Source: WGAL01 sp964570865 (GTDB taxonomy: Bacteria; Bacteroidota; Ignavibacteria; Ignavibacteriales; Melioribacteraceae). Taken from it: a DNA stretch of 29,669 bases. Numbering within the stretch: the first letter of the stretch is position 1; each line of letters opens with the position of its first letter. Below, in pieces: positions 9,235 to 16,623 of this stretch. Below the pieces are notes generated by a model. It made no database searches and was not told the DNA's origin. It saw only the letters and a list, made by a program, of their open reading frames with translations. The stretch spans positions 1 to 29,669 of the forward strand of contig CAZMZM010000027.1 of NCBI GenBank assembly GCA_964570865.1, given 5' to 3'. The position numbers and the translations under genes were made by a program.

Positions 9235-10644
9235 ATGTATGAAGAGAAAAAAATAATTGTCATAGACGACGAAGAATTTATTCGTCTTAATCTCGAACGG
9301 ATTTTTAATGAAGGGCATTACTCGGTTACTACTTTTCCTAACGGCGCTTCGGCAATTGACTACCTAAAACAAAATGAAGTTAATTTAGCTTTTCTTGACT
9401 TGAATTTACCCGATAAAAACGGTATCGATATTCTGCATGATATTAAAAAGATTGATCCTGAATTACTTGTAATAATTATAACAGGTTTTGCTTCAGTTGA
9501 ATCTGCTGTCGATGCACTTAAACTCGGAGCTTATGATTACATAAAAAAACCGTTCAAAGCTGATGCAATAAAGTTGATTACTAAGTTGGCTCTCGAAAGA
9601 CAAACACTTACGCAAAGAGTAAAAGAACTTTCCAAATCGAGACAAAAGGAAGAAGAATCGTTTGATGAAATTTTAGGGACAAGCGCTAATGTGAAAATAT
9701 TGCGAGAGCAAATTGAACAGTTTGCCAAGTATGACGAAGAAACCGTACTTATAACAGGGGAAAGCGGTGTAGGCAAAGAACTTGTAGCACGTGCGCTTCA
9801 TCAAAAAAGCCCGAGAAGTAAATTCCCCTTTGTTGAAATAAACTGTGCCTCTATTCCAGAAAATCTTCTTGAAAGTGAATTATTCGGTTATGAAAAGGGG
9901 GCGTTTACTGATGCACATTCAAAAAAAATCGGATTGTTTGAAAAAGCCAACAAAGGAACAATCTTTTTGGATGAGATTGGCGAAATGTCTCCCGGCTTGC
10001 AGGCAAAGTTACTTAGATTATTGGAAAATAAGCAGATGCGCCGCTTGGGCTCTACTGAAAACATTGAAGTAAATGTTAGAATTATTTCTGCAACAAATAA
10101 AGATTTACAAAAAGCTATCGAGCAAAAAGAATTTAGAAACGATTTATATTACAGATTAAACGTTTTGAGAATAAATGTTCCCGCTTTACGTGAACGTAAA
10201 GACGACATAATTATTTTGGCAAATTATTTTTTGGAAAAAAATAATATACGTTTTATGAAGAATATTACCGGATTTACAGATGAAGCGGAAAAGATATTAT
10301 TAAATTATGGTTGGCCCGGTAATGTAAGGGAACTTAAGAACACGTTAGACAGAATCTCAATATTAACTCATGATGAAATCGTTGATGTTAAGGACCTGCC
10401 TCCGGAAATTACTCATAATAGTAATTCTAATGCGACAATTGAAAATATAGAATTAAACTTTAAAAACAACCCGGAAGGTTTTTCGTTTGATGAGGCACTT
10501 CGTGATTTTGAGTTAAAGATTATTACATCTGCATTGGAAAAAAATAATAATAACATAAGTAAAACAGCGAGGTTTTTAAAGATTCCTCGTGAAACATTAA
10601 GATATAAGCTTTCTAAATATGAAATTAATGGTGGCGGAAATTGA
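9235..10644 (+). CDS. NtrC-family sigma-54-dependent response regulator
   Basis: A 469-residue activator with three domains. The receiver domain (4-120) has acidic pocket Asp11/Asp12, phospho-acceptor Asp55 (LAFLDLNLPD), Thr83 and Lys105. The AAA+ domain (about 145-380) has Walker A GESGVGKE (175-182), Walker B GTIFLDEIGE (241-250), and GNVREL (362-367) for sensor II. The C-terminal Fis-type helix-turn-helix (about 420-465) includes ISKTARFLKIPRETLRYKL. The sigma-54-contacting loop is GAFTDA at 222-227 instead of GAFTGA. It is the evident partner of the kinase upstream and probably activates the -24/-12 promoter found 124 bp after its stop codon. No strong ribosome-binding site is seen; AGG lies 13 bases before the ATG. 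Confidence 0.95.
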   Translation: MYEEKKIIVIDDEEFIRLNLERIFNEGHYSVTTFPNGASAIDYLKQNEVNLAFLDLNLPDKNGIDILHDIKKIDPELLVIIITGFASVESAVDALKLGAYDYIKKPFKADAIKLITKLALERQTLTQRVKELSKSRQKEEESFDEILGTSANVKILREQIEQFAKYDEETVLITGESGVGKELVARALHQKSPRSKFPFVEINCASIPENLLESELFGYEKGAFTDAHSKKIGLFEKANKGTIFLDEIGEMSPGLQAKLLRLLENKQMRRLGSTENIEVNVRIISATNKDLQKAIEQKEFRNDLYYRLNVLRINVPALRERKDDIIILANYFLEKNNIRFMKNITGFTDEAEKILLNYGWPGNVRELKNTLDRISILTHDEIVDVKDLPPEITHNSNSNATIENIELNFKNNPEGFSFDEALRDFELKIITSALEKNNNNISKTARFLKIPRETLRYKLSKYEINGGGN

Positions 10645-10681
10645 CCGCTTCCGGATAATTTTCACCAATTTCGGAAAAGAA

Positions 10682-10704
10682 TAATCGGGCAACGTGTCCG
10701 ATTA
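10682..10704. promoter_or_regulatory. 23-bp palindrome: candidate activator-binding site or terminator
   Basis: TAATCGG-N9-CCGATTA is a perfect 7-bp inverted repeat. The inner bases GCA/TGT also pair apart from one G-U, so as RNA it would form a 10-bp stem with a 3-base loop. Its centre is about 100 bp upstream of the start site predicted for the sigma-54 promoter at 10768-10783, a normal position for an enhancer bound by an NtrC-type regulator. A second, weaker repeat TTCCG...CGGAA (10649-10676) precedes it. A T-rich stretch starts seven bases after the palindrome, so it could instead, or also, end the kinase/regulator transcript. Confidence 0.5.
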
Positions 10705-10767
10705 AATAGATTTTGTTTTTTTTTGATGTAAAATCACATGTTATTTGAACATACTATTTTCTAAGTT

Positions 10768-10783
10768 TGGCACATTAATTGTT
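10768..10783 (+). promoter_or_regulatory. Sigma-54 (-24/-12) promoter of the porin/importer operon
   Basis: The sequence TGGCAC-ATTAA-TTGTT, preceded by T, fits the sigma-54 consensus TTGGCAC-N5-TTGC. GG at 10769-10770 and the -13 G at 10781 are 11 bases apart, exactly the required phasing. The only core deviation is T in place of C at -12. The predicted start of transcription is near 10793, giving a leader of about 64 nt before the porin ATG. It lies in the gap directly after a sigma-54 activator gene, which strongly supports function. Confidence 0.75.
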
Positions 10784-10856
10784 TAAGTAAACCGGGTTTA
10801 GGAGTATGTGTTCTCTATTAATTAATTACTAATCTAAAAACTCTAAAGGAGGATTT

Positions 10857-11924
10857 ATGAAAAAAATATTTTCGATCCTAACAGCTCTTCTTGTAATTGG
10901 CTTTTGGACAAACTCAACAGCGCAAGTTAAAGTTTCAGGTGACTTGCAAGTTCGTCCGCGTTATGACATGAAAGACTTCGGCGATTACGGTGGTGTTAAA
11001 AATGACATGTATTATATGATGCGTGCCAGAGTTAACATTTCTGCTAATATTGGCGGAGGCTGGTATGGAAAGGTTCAGTTAGGGCATTACAATTATGCCG
11101 GTTATTATTTCACTAATGGTTTAGGCGAACCGTCCGGTATCGGAAGTGATCCTATTGCACGTCCTGCAGTTAATTTCAACTTAATGTATTTTGGTTACAA
11201 ATCAAAAGCATGGGGTATCGCAGGTGGTATTATTCCGTTGAACGGAATTGCTAATCCAATGTTGGATATTCATTACTTACCAAATAAGATGATTGACCTT
11301 CCTTTTGCAATTTATCGTTGTAATTCTGCAACCGGTTTCAAAGGTTATATTAACGCCGGTCCAGGTAGAATTAATGTTTTTGCTACATTAGAAGGAAACG
11401 GATTCTATCAGGAAGATATTAACGGTAATAAAATTAATGATACTCATGATACTTATACTTTAGGTTTTGATTATTCAGTTAAAGTTGCCGGATTCTCATT
11501 ACAGCCTGCTTTTTATTACACAATGGCAAACGACTCAGTGGCTGCTCCGATGACTTACGGAATCAATATTAAAACTCCTAAATTTGCAGGATTCGGTTTT
11601 GGCTTAACAGCTGCAATGACTTCGAACAGCGTTGATGGATCTGCAAAATATGACGGTTCATTGTTTAGATTTTTAGTAGCCGGAAAAGTTGGACCCGGTG
11701 CATTAAAAGTATGGTATGATTTAGCAAAAAGAACTGACCAGGGTACTACAGATGTAGATCATGACTATGGTTATATCTATGTAGCTTATACTTACTCGCT
11801 TTACAAAGGCGATGCAGGTAAAGTATTGGTTATGCCGAGAGTTAGAATTATCACTGAAAAAGTTGATAACTCAAAAGATTACCAGAGAAACAAAATCGAA
11901 ATGCTTTTCATAGCTAAGTTTTAA
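10857..11924 (+). CDS. Outer-membrane beta-barrel (porin-like) protein
   Basis: A 355-residue exported protein. Residues 1-22 form a signal peptide with a TNSTAQ cleavage region. The rest consists of alternating amphipathic, aromatic-rich strands (for example WYGKVQLGHYNYAGYYF and DYGYIYVAYTYSLY) and ends in the strand KIEMLFIAKF with a terminal phenylalanine, as expected for a protein recognised by the BAM machinery. I do not recognise a specific porin family. It has the strongest ribosome-binding site in the region (AAAGGAGG, four bases before ATG) and lies behind a sigma-54 promoter. Its place before an ABC importer suggests that it admits the importer's substrate across the outer membrane. 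A terminator-like hairpin follows. Confidence 0.8.
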   Translation: MKKIFSILTALLVIGFWTNSTAQVKVSGDLQVRPRYDMKDFGDYGGVKNDMYYMMRARVNISANIGGGWYGKVQLGHYNYAGYYFTNGLGEPSGIGSDPIARPAVNFNLMYFGYKSKAWGIAGGIIPLNGIANPMLDIHYLPNKMIDLPFAIYRCNSATGFKGYINAGPGRINVFATLEGNGFYQEDINGNKINDTHDTYTLGFDYSVKVAGFSLQPAFYYTMANDSVAAPMTYGINIKTPKFAGFGFGLTAAMTSNSVDGSAKYDGSLFRFLVAGKVGPGALKVWYDLAKRTDQGTTDVDHDYGYIYVAYTYSLYKGDAGKVLVMPRVRIITEKVDNSKDYQRNKIEMLFIAKF

Positions 11925-11931
11925 TTAAAAT

Positions 11932-11957
11932 GGGAGGCAAGAGCCTCCCTATTTTTT
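11932..11957 (+). terminator. Intrinsic terminator between porin and binding-protein genes
   Basis: GGGAGGC (11932-11938) pairs perfectly with GCCTCCC (11943-11949) around loop AAGA and is followed by TA and six T residues. It is a textbook Rho-independent terminator inside what otherwise looks like one operon, so it probably lets the porin be made in excess of the importer. Confidence 0.8.
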
Positions 11958-11982
11958 CATCAACCAAATTTTAGGAGGTACG

Positions 11983-13218
11983 ATGAAATTTGGAAAATTA
12001 TTAATTGCTTTACTCAGTGTTACCTTTTTATTCAGTTTTAACGGCTGCAGTAAAAAAGATAATGGTCCTATTAAAATAGGCGTTATTCTTCCTCTTACTG
12101 GCAGCAAAGCTAAATTCGGAGCTATGGAAAAGAATTCCTACGAATTAGCTAAAGCGGAAATTAATGCTAAAGGCGGAATCAATGGAAGAAAAATTGATTT
12201 TGCTTACGAAGATGATACAGGAAAACCTGATGTAGGTCGTGCTGCTGCGGAAAAACTTATCAATGTTGATAAAGTTCCGATGTTAGCCGGCGGTTATTCT
12301 TCATCAGTTACTTTTGCTGCAGCAGCAGTTGCACAGCAGTACAAAACTCCATTCCTTGTTAATACAGGTTCGGTTGATAAAATAACTCAGCCTGCAGCGT
12401 TTAACCTTACGGTTGACGATGGAGCTAAATTTTACATTTATCGTATGAATCCGCCCGTTTCGGAATATGCTTCAGGGCTTGAGACTTTACTTTCTGAAGT
12501 TGTTAAACCTGCTTCAGTATTTTTGATTCATGAAAATACTACTTTCGGCACAAAAGGTGCAAAATCATTTGCAAAAACAGCTGCCAAATTAGGAATTAAA
12601 GTTCTTGGTAACGAATCTTATTCAAGCGGAACGGTTGACTTTAAACCTATCTTGTTAAATGCTAAAAAACTTAAACCTGATATGGTTTATATGATTTCGT
12701 ACGTAATGGATGCGGCAATGTTGATGAAACAAGCACGCGAATTGAACTTTAAACCTAATTTGTATGTTGGCGCCGGCGCCGGATTTACAATGCCTGCATT
12801 TAAAAATAATGCCGGTAAAGCATCGGAAGGCGTTTTCTCAGCCACTTTGTGGCATCAAACACTTCCGATACCCGGAGCAAAAGAATTTTTTGACAATTAT
12901 GTTAAGAAATATGCTGGTGCAGGACCGGATTATCATGGAGCAGAAGCATACTCTGCAGCATATGTTGTCGCAGATGTATTGAAACGTTGTAAAGGTGATT
13001 ATTCCAAAGAAAATATCAAAACAGCTTTGGATGCAACTGATATGATGACAGCTTTTGGACCGGTTAAATTTACATCTTACGGTGAAAAAATTCATCAAAA
13101 CAAAATGACTACTTACGTAGTTCAGTGGCAAGATGGCTCATTAAAATTAGTATGGCCGAAAAATCTTGCAAATGCACCAATTGTATATCCTATAGATTAT
13201 AATAAAATTTGGAAATAA
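11983..13218 (+). CDS. ABC importer substrate-binding lipoprotein (branched-chain amino acid type)
   Basis: A 411-residue periplasmic-binding-fold (Peripla_BP_6/LivK-type) protein. The signal peptide ends FNGC with lipidated Cys22, so it is a tethered lipoprotein. The mature start IKIGVILPLTGSKAKFGAMEKNSY is the family hallmark, followed by AKGGINGRKIDFAYEDDTGKP and the segment EGVFSATLWHQ. It delivers ligand to the LivHMGF complex encoded next. Members bind leucine/isoleucine/valine, other amino acids, amides, urea or aromatic acids, and sequence alone does not settle which. The ribosome-binding site AGGAGG lies four bases before the ATG. A hairpin between it and livH probably raises its expression relative to the membrane parts. 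Confidence 0.9.
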   Translation: MKFGKLLIALLSVTFLFSFNGCSKKDNGPIKIGVILPLTGSKAKFGAMEKNSYELAKAEINAKGGINGRKIDFAYEDDTGKPDVGRAAAEKLINVDKVPMLAGGYSSSVTFAAAAVAQQYKTPFLVNTGSVDKITQPAAFNLTVDDGAKFYIYRMNPPVSEYASGLETLLSEVVKPASVFLIHENTTFGTKGAKSFAKTAAKLGIKVLGNESYSSGTVDFKPILLNAKKLKPDMVYMISYVMDAAMLMKQARELNFKPNLYVGAGAGFTMPAFKNNAGKASEGVFSATLWHQTLPIPGAKEFFDNYVKKYAGAGPDYHGAEAYSAAYVVADVLKRCKGDYSKENIKTALDATDMMTAFGPVKFTSYGEKIHQNKMTTYVVQWQDGSLKLVWPKNLANAPIVYPIDYNKIWK

Positions 13219-13230
13219 TCTAGTTCTTGA

Positions 13231-13264
13231 GTCTGCCCTTGAAAAATAGGGCAGGCTGCTTTTT
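13231..13264 (+). terminator. Terminator-like hairpin between binding-protein and livH genes
   Basis: GTCTGCCCT (13231-13239) pairs with AGGGCAGGC (13248-13256) in a 9-bp stem with one G-U pair and an 8-base loop, followed by TGCTTTTTG. The short interrupted T-run suggests partial termination or 3'-end protection, giving more binding protein than permease, a common arrangement in importer operons. Confidence 0.6.
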
Positions 13265-13304
13265 GTTACAAAGTAATCTTCTTTTAAATTCCTTTGGAGA
13301 AATT

Positions 13305-14180
13305 ATGGAAATATTTTTGCAATCTTTGATTTCGGGATTGTTGGTAGGCGGACTATATGCAATTATCGGACTTGGAATGTCCTTAATCATGGGTGTGCTG
13401 AAAATTATCAATTTGGCTCATGGTCAGTTGATGATGGTTGCTATGTACATCTCTTGGTCGGCTTGGAACTATTTAGGCGTTGACCCTTATCTGTCCGTCA
13501 TCTTTTCAGTTCCGCTGACATTTTATCTTGCTAAGTTTTTAAGTAAATATTTACTAAATCCGTTAATCGAAAAAGATTCGATTTTACCTGAAAATCAAGT
13601 TTTAATGACAGTCGGCATCGGTATGGTTTTGGTCGAATTGGCGCGATTCCTATTTACTTCCGATTATCGTTCCGTACAAACCAGTTACACCGGACAAGCA
13701 TGGGATTTAGGCGGGATTTCAATAAGCATTCCGCTGCTAATTGCCTTTTTGGTTTCCCTGCTTTTAACCGCCGGATTGTTTTATTTATTAAGAAATACCG
13801 ACTTGGGACGCTCGATTAGAGCAACCGCTCAAGATAGATTAGCCGCTTCACTAATGGGTGTAAGCGCAGAAAAAATAACAATATTAACTTATGGTATTGG
13901 CAGTGCCCTTATTGCAGCAGCCGGTACTTTTTTCCTTCCTATTTTTTATCTCTATCCTGATGTCGGACCTGAATTTACCGCTAAAGCTTTTGTTATTACT
14001 ATTCTCGGCGGATTGGGTTCTACTATTGGTGCTATTACCGGAGGTATTGTATTAGCATTGGCAGAAACTTTTGGTGCAACTTATTTGTCTTCAGGTTACA
14101 GAGATGCTTATGGATTGGTTATTTTCCTTCTGGTATTAGTCTTTTTACCGGGCGGATTAAAAAGTTTAACGAAAGTGTAG
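13305..14180 (+). CDS. livH: Branched-chain-amino-acid-type ABC permease LivH
   Basis: A 291-residue inner-membrane permease with about eight hydrophobic segments. It carries LivH-family hallmarks: LISGLLVGGLYAIIGLGMSL near the start, MGVLKIINLAHGQLMM, RATAQDRLAASLMGV (the coupling-helix region) and AFVITILGGLGSTIGAITGG. It forms the translocation pore with LivM. The reading frame extends upstream to a TTG at 13227, but that start lies at the foot of the 13231-13256 hairpin. GGAG five bases before the ATG at 13305, together with the family N-terminus, marks 13305 as the real start. Confidence 0.92.
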   Translation: MEIFLQSLISGLLVGGLYAIIGLGMSLIMGVLKIINLAHGQLMMVAMYISWSAWNYLGVDPYLSVIFSVPLTFYLAKFLSKYLLNPLIEKDSILPENQVLMTVGIGMVLVELARFLFTSDYRSVQTSYTGQAWDLGGISISIPLLIAFLVSLLLTAGLFYLLRNTDLGRSIRATAQDRLAASLMGVSAEKITILTYGIGSALIAAAGTFFLPIFYLYPDVGPEFTAKAFVITILGGLGSTIGAITGGIVLALAETFGATYLSSGYRDAYGLVIFLLVLVFLPGGLKSLTKV

Positions 14181-14187
14181 GTAGAAT

Positions 14188-15171
14188 ATGCAGAATAAAA
14201 AATTCTTTTCAAAAAGTGAAATTGGTATATTTATTGGTTCTTTGGTTCTACCTTTTATTTTCGAATTTTCCCCTTACATTCAGGGATTATTGATTTTCGT
14301 AATGTTATGGGTAGTTCTAGGAACATCATGGAATTTGTTAGCCGGATATACCGGACAAGTTTCATTCGGGCACGCGGCATTTTTCGGAATCGGTGCTTAT
14401 GCTGCCGGCATTCCTTTTTATCTTTTCAAAGTATCTCCTTGGTGGGGATTAGTTACCGGAGGTTTGGCGGCGGTTATTTTAGGATACTTACTCGGGATTG
14501 TTGTATTTAGATTACGTGGACCTTATTTTGCCTTGGGAACTTTGGCTTCTGCTGAAATTCTTAGGATTGTTTTCGGACAAGAAGAATGGTTGACTAACGG
14601 TCATAACGGAATTCTTTACATGACTACTTGGGTTACCAAATATCCATATTACTTCCTTATTTTGGCAATTGCCGCAGGCTCAATCATCACTGTAAAATTA
14701 GTGATGAGAAGAAGGGAAGGATATTATTTCCTTTCCATTCGTGAAGATGAAGATGCCGCTTCGGCAATCGGAATTAACGCTAGTAAATATAAAAACATTT
14801 CTATGACATTATCTTCATTTTGGGCCGGAATGGCGGGTGCATTTTATTTTATATACATGGGATTTATTGATCCTGAAACGGTCTTTGCACTTCACAACAT
14901 TTCAATTATTTCAATATTAGTCGGAATTATCGGCGGCGTAGGAACAATTTGGGGACCTGCTATCGGAGCAATTATCATGGTAATATTACAAGAAACTTTT
15001 CGTTCCGCGTTTTTCGGGTTCGCTCCGCAATGGGTATCCGGAATGCATGCGTTAGTTTTCGGCTTATTAGTTATTTTTGTTATTCTTTATCTCCCCGGCG
15101 GTGTTGTTGGCGATTGGGATTTGATTGGTAAAAGTTTGCATCTGAAAAGAAAGCGGGAGAAGAAAAAATGA
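14188..15171 (+). CDS. livM: Branched-chain-amino-acid-type ABC permease LivM
   Basis: A 327-residue permease partner of LivH. Family features are GTSWNLLAGYTGQVSFGHAA and FFGIGAYAAGIPF near residues 45-75, RLRGPYFALGTLASAEILRI, the coupling region SIREDEDAASAIGINASKYKN and SILVGIIGGVGTIWGPAIGA. A basic tail (KSLHLKRKREKKK) ends in the cytoplasm. It starts seven bases after livH, and its stop overlaps the livG start by four bases (ATGA), showing translational coupling. Confidence 0.92.
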   Translation: MQNKKFFSKSEIGIFIGSLVLPFIFEFSPYIQGLLIFVMLWVVLGTSWNLLAGYTGQVSFGHAAFFGIGAYAAGIPFYLFKVSPWWGLVTGGLAAVILGYLLGIVVFRLRGPYFALGTLASAEILRIVFGQEEWLTNGHNGILYMTTWVTKYPYYFLILAIAAGSIITVKLVMRRREGYYFLSIREDEDAASAIGINASKYKNISMTLSSFWAGMAGAFYFIYMGFIDPETVFALHNISIISILVGIIGGVGTIWGPAIGAIIMVILQETFRSAFFGFAPQWVSGMHALVFGLLVIFVILYLPGGVVGDWDLIGKSLHLKRKREKKK

Positions 15172-15890
15172 GTATTTTATCACTAAAAAATGTAACTAAA
15201 AATTTTGGCGGTTTAACTGCGGTTAACAATGTCTCTTTTGATGTTGAAGAAGGGGAAATTCTCGGATTAATCGGTCCTAACGGAAGCGGTAAAACAACAA
15301 TCTTTAACCTTATTAATCATTTTTATCCTGTTAGTTCAGGAGAAATTATTTTTAAGGGAAATAATATAACTCATAAACAGACTCATGAAATTGCGATGCT
15401 CGGAATAGGAAGAACTTTCCAGGTTGTTAAACCGCTTAAAAGACTTTCGGTTGCCGATAACGTAATGGCAGCGGCTTTTTCCCGTGAAAGTACATTTGAA
15501 GGAGCAATAAAAGTTGCTAACGAAGTTCTCAAGTTTACACATCTTGAACATGTTGCGCAACAAAAAGCAGGTGGTTTACCGATTGCCGGAAGAAAGCGTT
15601 TGGAGATAGCCAAGGCTCTCGCTACAAGACCTTCTTTGCTCCTTTTGGATGAAACTGCAGCAGGACTTAATCCGGCTGAATTAGACGAAGCAATCGATAT
15701 TATCAGAGCAATACGCGCTGATTTAGGTATTACAATTATTATTGTTGAACATATTATGAAAGTAATAATGAATATTTCAGATAGAATTCATGCTATTGCG
15801 TATGGAACTACTATTACGGATGGAAGTCCTGAAGAGGTAGCAGCAAATCCGACTGTAATAGAAGCATATCTTGGAAGTGATTATCATTAG
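15168..15890 (+). CDS. livG: Branched-chain-amino-acid-type ABC ATPase LivG
   Basis: A 240-residue nucleotide-binding subunit. It has Walker A GPNGSGKT (36-43), a Q-loop in FQVVKPLKRLSVADNV, Walker B LLLLDET, and the H-loop histidine in IIVEHIMKVIM. It energises uptake together with LivF. The ABC signature is unusual: where most LivG proteins have LSYGQ-R-R-LEIARAL, this one reads GGLPIAGRKRLEIAKAL, and Walker B is followed by Thr instead of Pro (DETAAGLNP). Atypical signatures of this kind are known in paired LivG subunits, with the good signature coming from LivF, so the pump may have one degenerate ATP site. Confidence 0.92.
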   Translation: MSILSLKNVTKNFGGLTAVNNVSFDVEEGEILGLIGPNGSGKTTIFNLINHFYPVSSGEIIFKGNNITHKQTHEIAMLGIGRTFQVVKPLKRLSVADNVMAAAFSRESTFEGAIKVANEVLKFTHLEHVAQQKAGGLPIAGRKRLEIAKALATRPSLLLLDETAAGLNPAELDEAIDIIRAIRADLGITIIIVEHIMKVIMNISDRIHAIAYGTTITDGSPEEVAANPTVIEAYLGSDYH

Positions 15891-15903
15891 GAGAAAATAG
15901 TTT

Positions 15904-16608
15904 ATGTTAAAATTAGAAAATGTAGATATGAGTTACGGCGATCTTCAAGTACTTTGGGACGTTTCATTTGAAGTACATGAAGGTGAAATAGTTGTACTTG
16001 TTGGAGCAAACGGCGCCGGTAAATCTTCTATAATAAAAACAATTTCAGGTTTACAGTATGTATCAAATGGTAAAATTACATTTGACGGTCATGATATTAC
16101 AAATAAAAAACCTGAAGATATTCTGAAACTTGAGCTTGTTCATGTTCCCGAAGGAAGAAGACTGTTTAATGAAATGACAGTTGAAGAAAACCTGATAATG
16201 GGAGCACTTTGGGGTGAGGCTAAAATCAAAAGAGCCGAAACAATGGAGATTTGTTTTGACTTGTTCCCTAAACTAAAGGAACGCCGGACACAGCTAGCCG
16301 GAACGCTAAGCGGCGGTGAACAGCAGATGGTTGCCGTAGCACGAGGATTAATGGCAAAACCTAAGTTGCTGATGTTTGATGAGCCGAGTCTGGGTTTGGC
16401 ACCTGTTCTTGTTCAAGATATTTTTGATATTATTAAAAGTATCAGAAAACAGGGAATTACCGTTTTATTGGTTGAACAAAATGTTCAGGCAACACTTAAG
16501 TTTTGTGATAGAGCTTACGTTTTAGAAAACGGAAAGATAGTTATGGAAGGTACAGGCATGGAACTAATGGCTGACGAACATGTAAAAGAAGCATTCTTAG
16601 GAATATAA
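15904..16608 (+). CDS. livF: Branched-chain-amino-acid-type ABC ATPase LivF
   Basis: A 234-residue nucleotide-binding subunit with canonical motifs: Walker A GANGAGKS (near 36-43), VPEGRRLFNEMTVEENL (Q-loop region typical of LivF), signature LSGGEQQMVAVARGL, Walker B LLMFDEPSLGLAP and H-loop-type ending ITVLLVEQNVQATL (Gln in place of His, usual for LivF). It starts 13 bp after livG behind TAGGAG and is followed 15 bp later by the CBS-ACT gene. Confidence 0.93.
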   Translation: MLKLENVDMSYGDLQVLWDVSFEVHEGEIVVLVGANGAGKSSIIKTISGLQYVSNGKITFDGHDITNKKPEDILKLELVHVPEGRRLFNEMTVEENLIMGALWGEAKIKRAETMEICFDLFPKLKERRTQLAGTLSGGEQQMVAVARGLMAKPKLLMFDEPSLGLAPVLVQDIFDIIKSIRKQGITVLLVEQNVQATLKFCDRAYVLENGKIVMEGTGMELMADEHVKEAFLGI

Positions 16609-16623
16609 AATTAGGAGCATAAC

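Noticed and set aside
13227..13304. N-terminal extension of LivH from a TTG at 13227
   Set aside because: The start lies at the foot of a hairpin just after the binding-protein stop, has no ribosome-binding site, and the added residues are unlike LivH. GGAG before the ATG at 13305 fits better.
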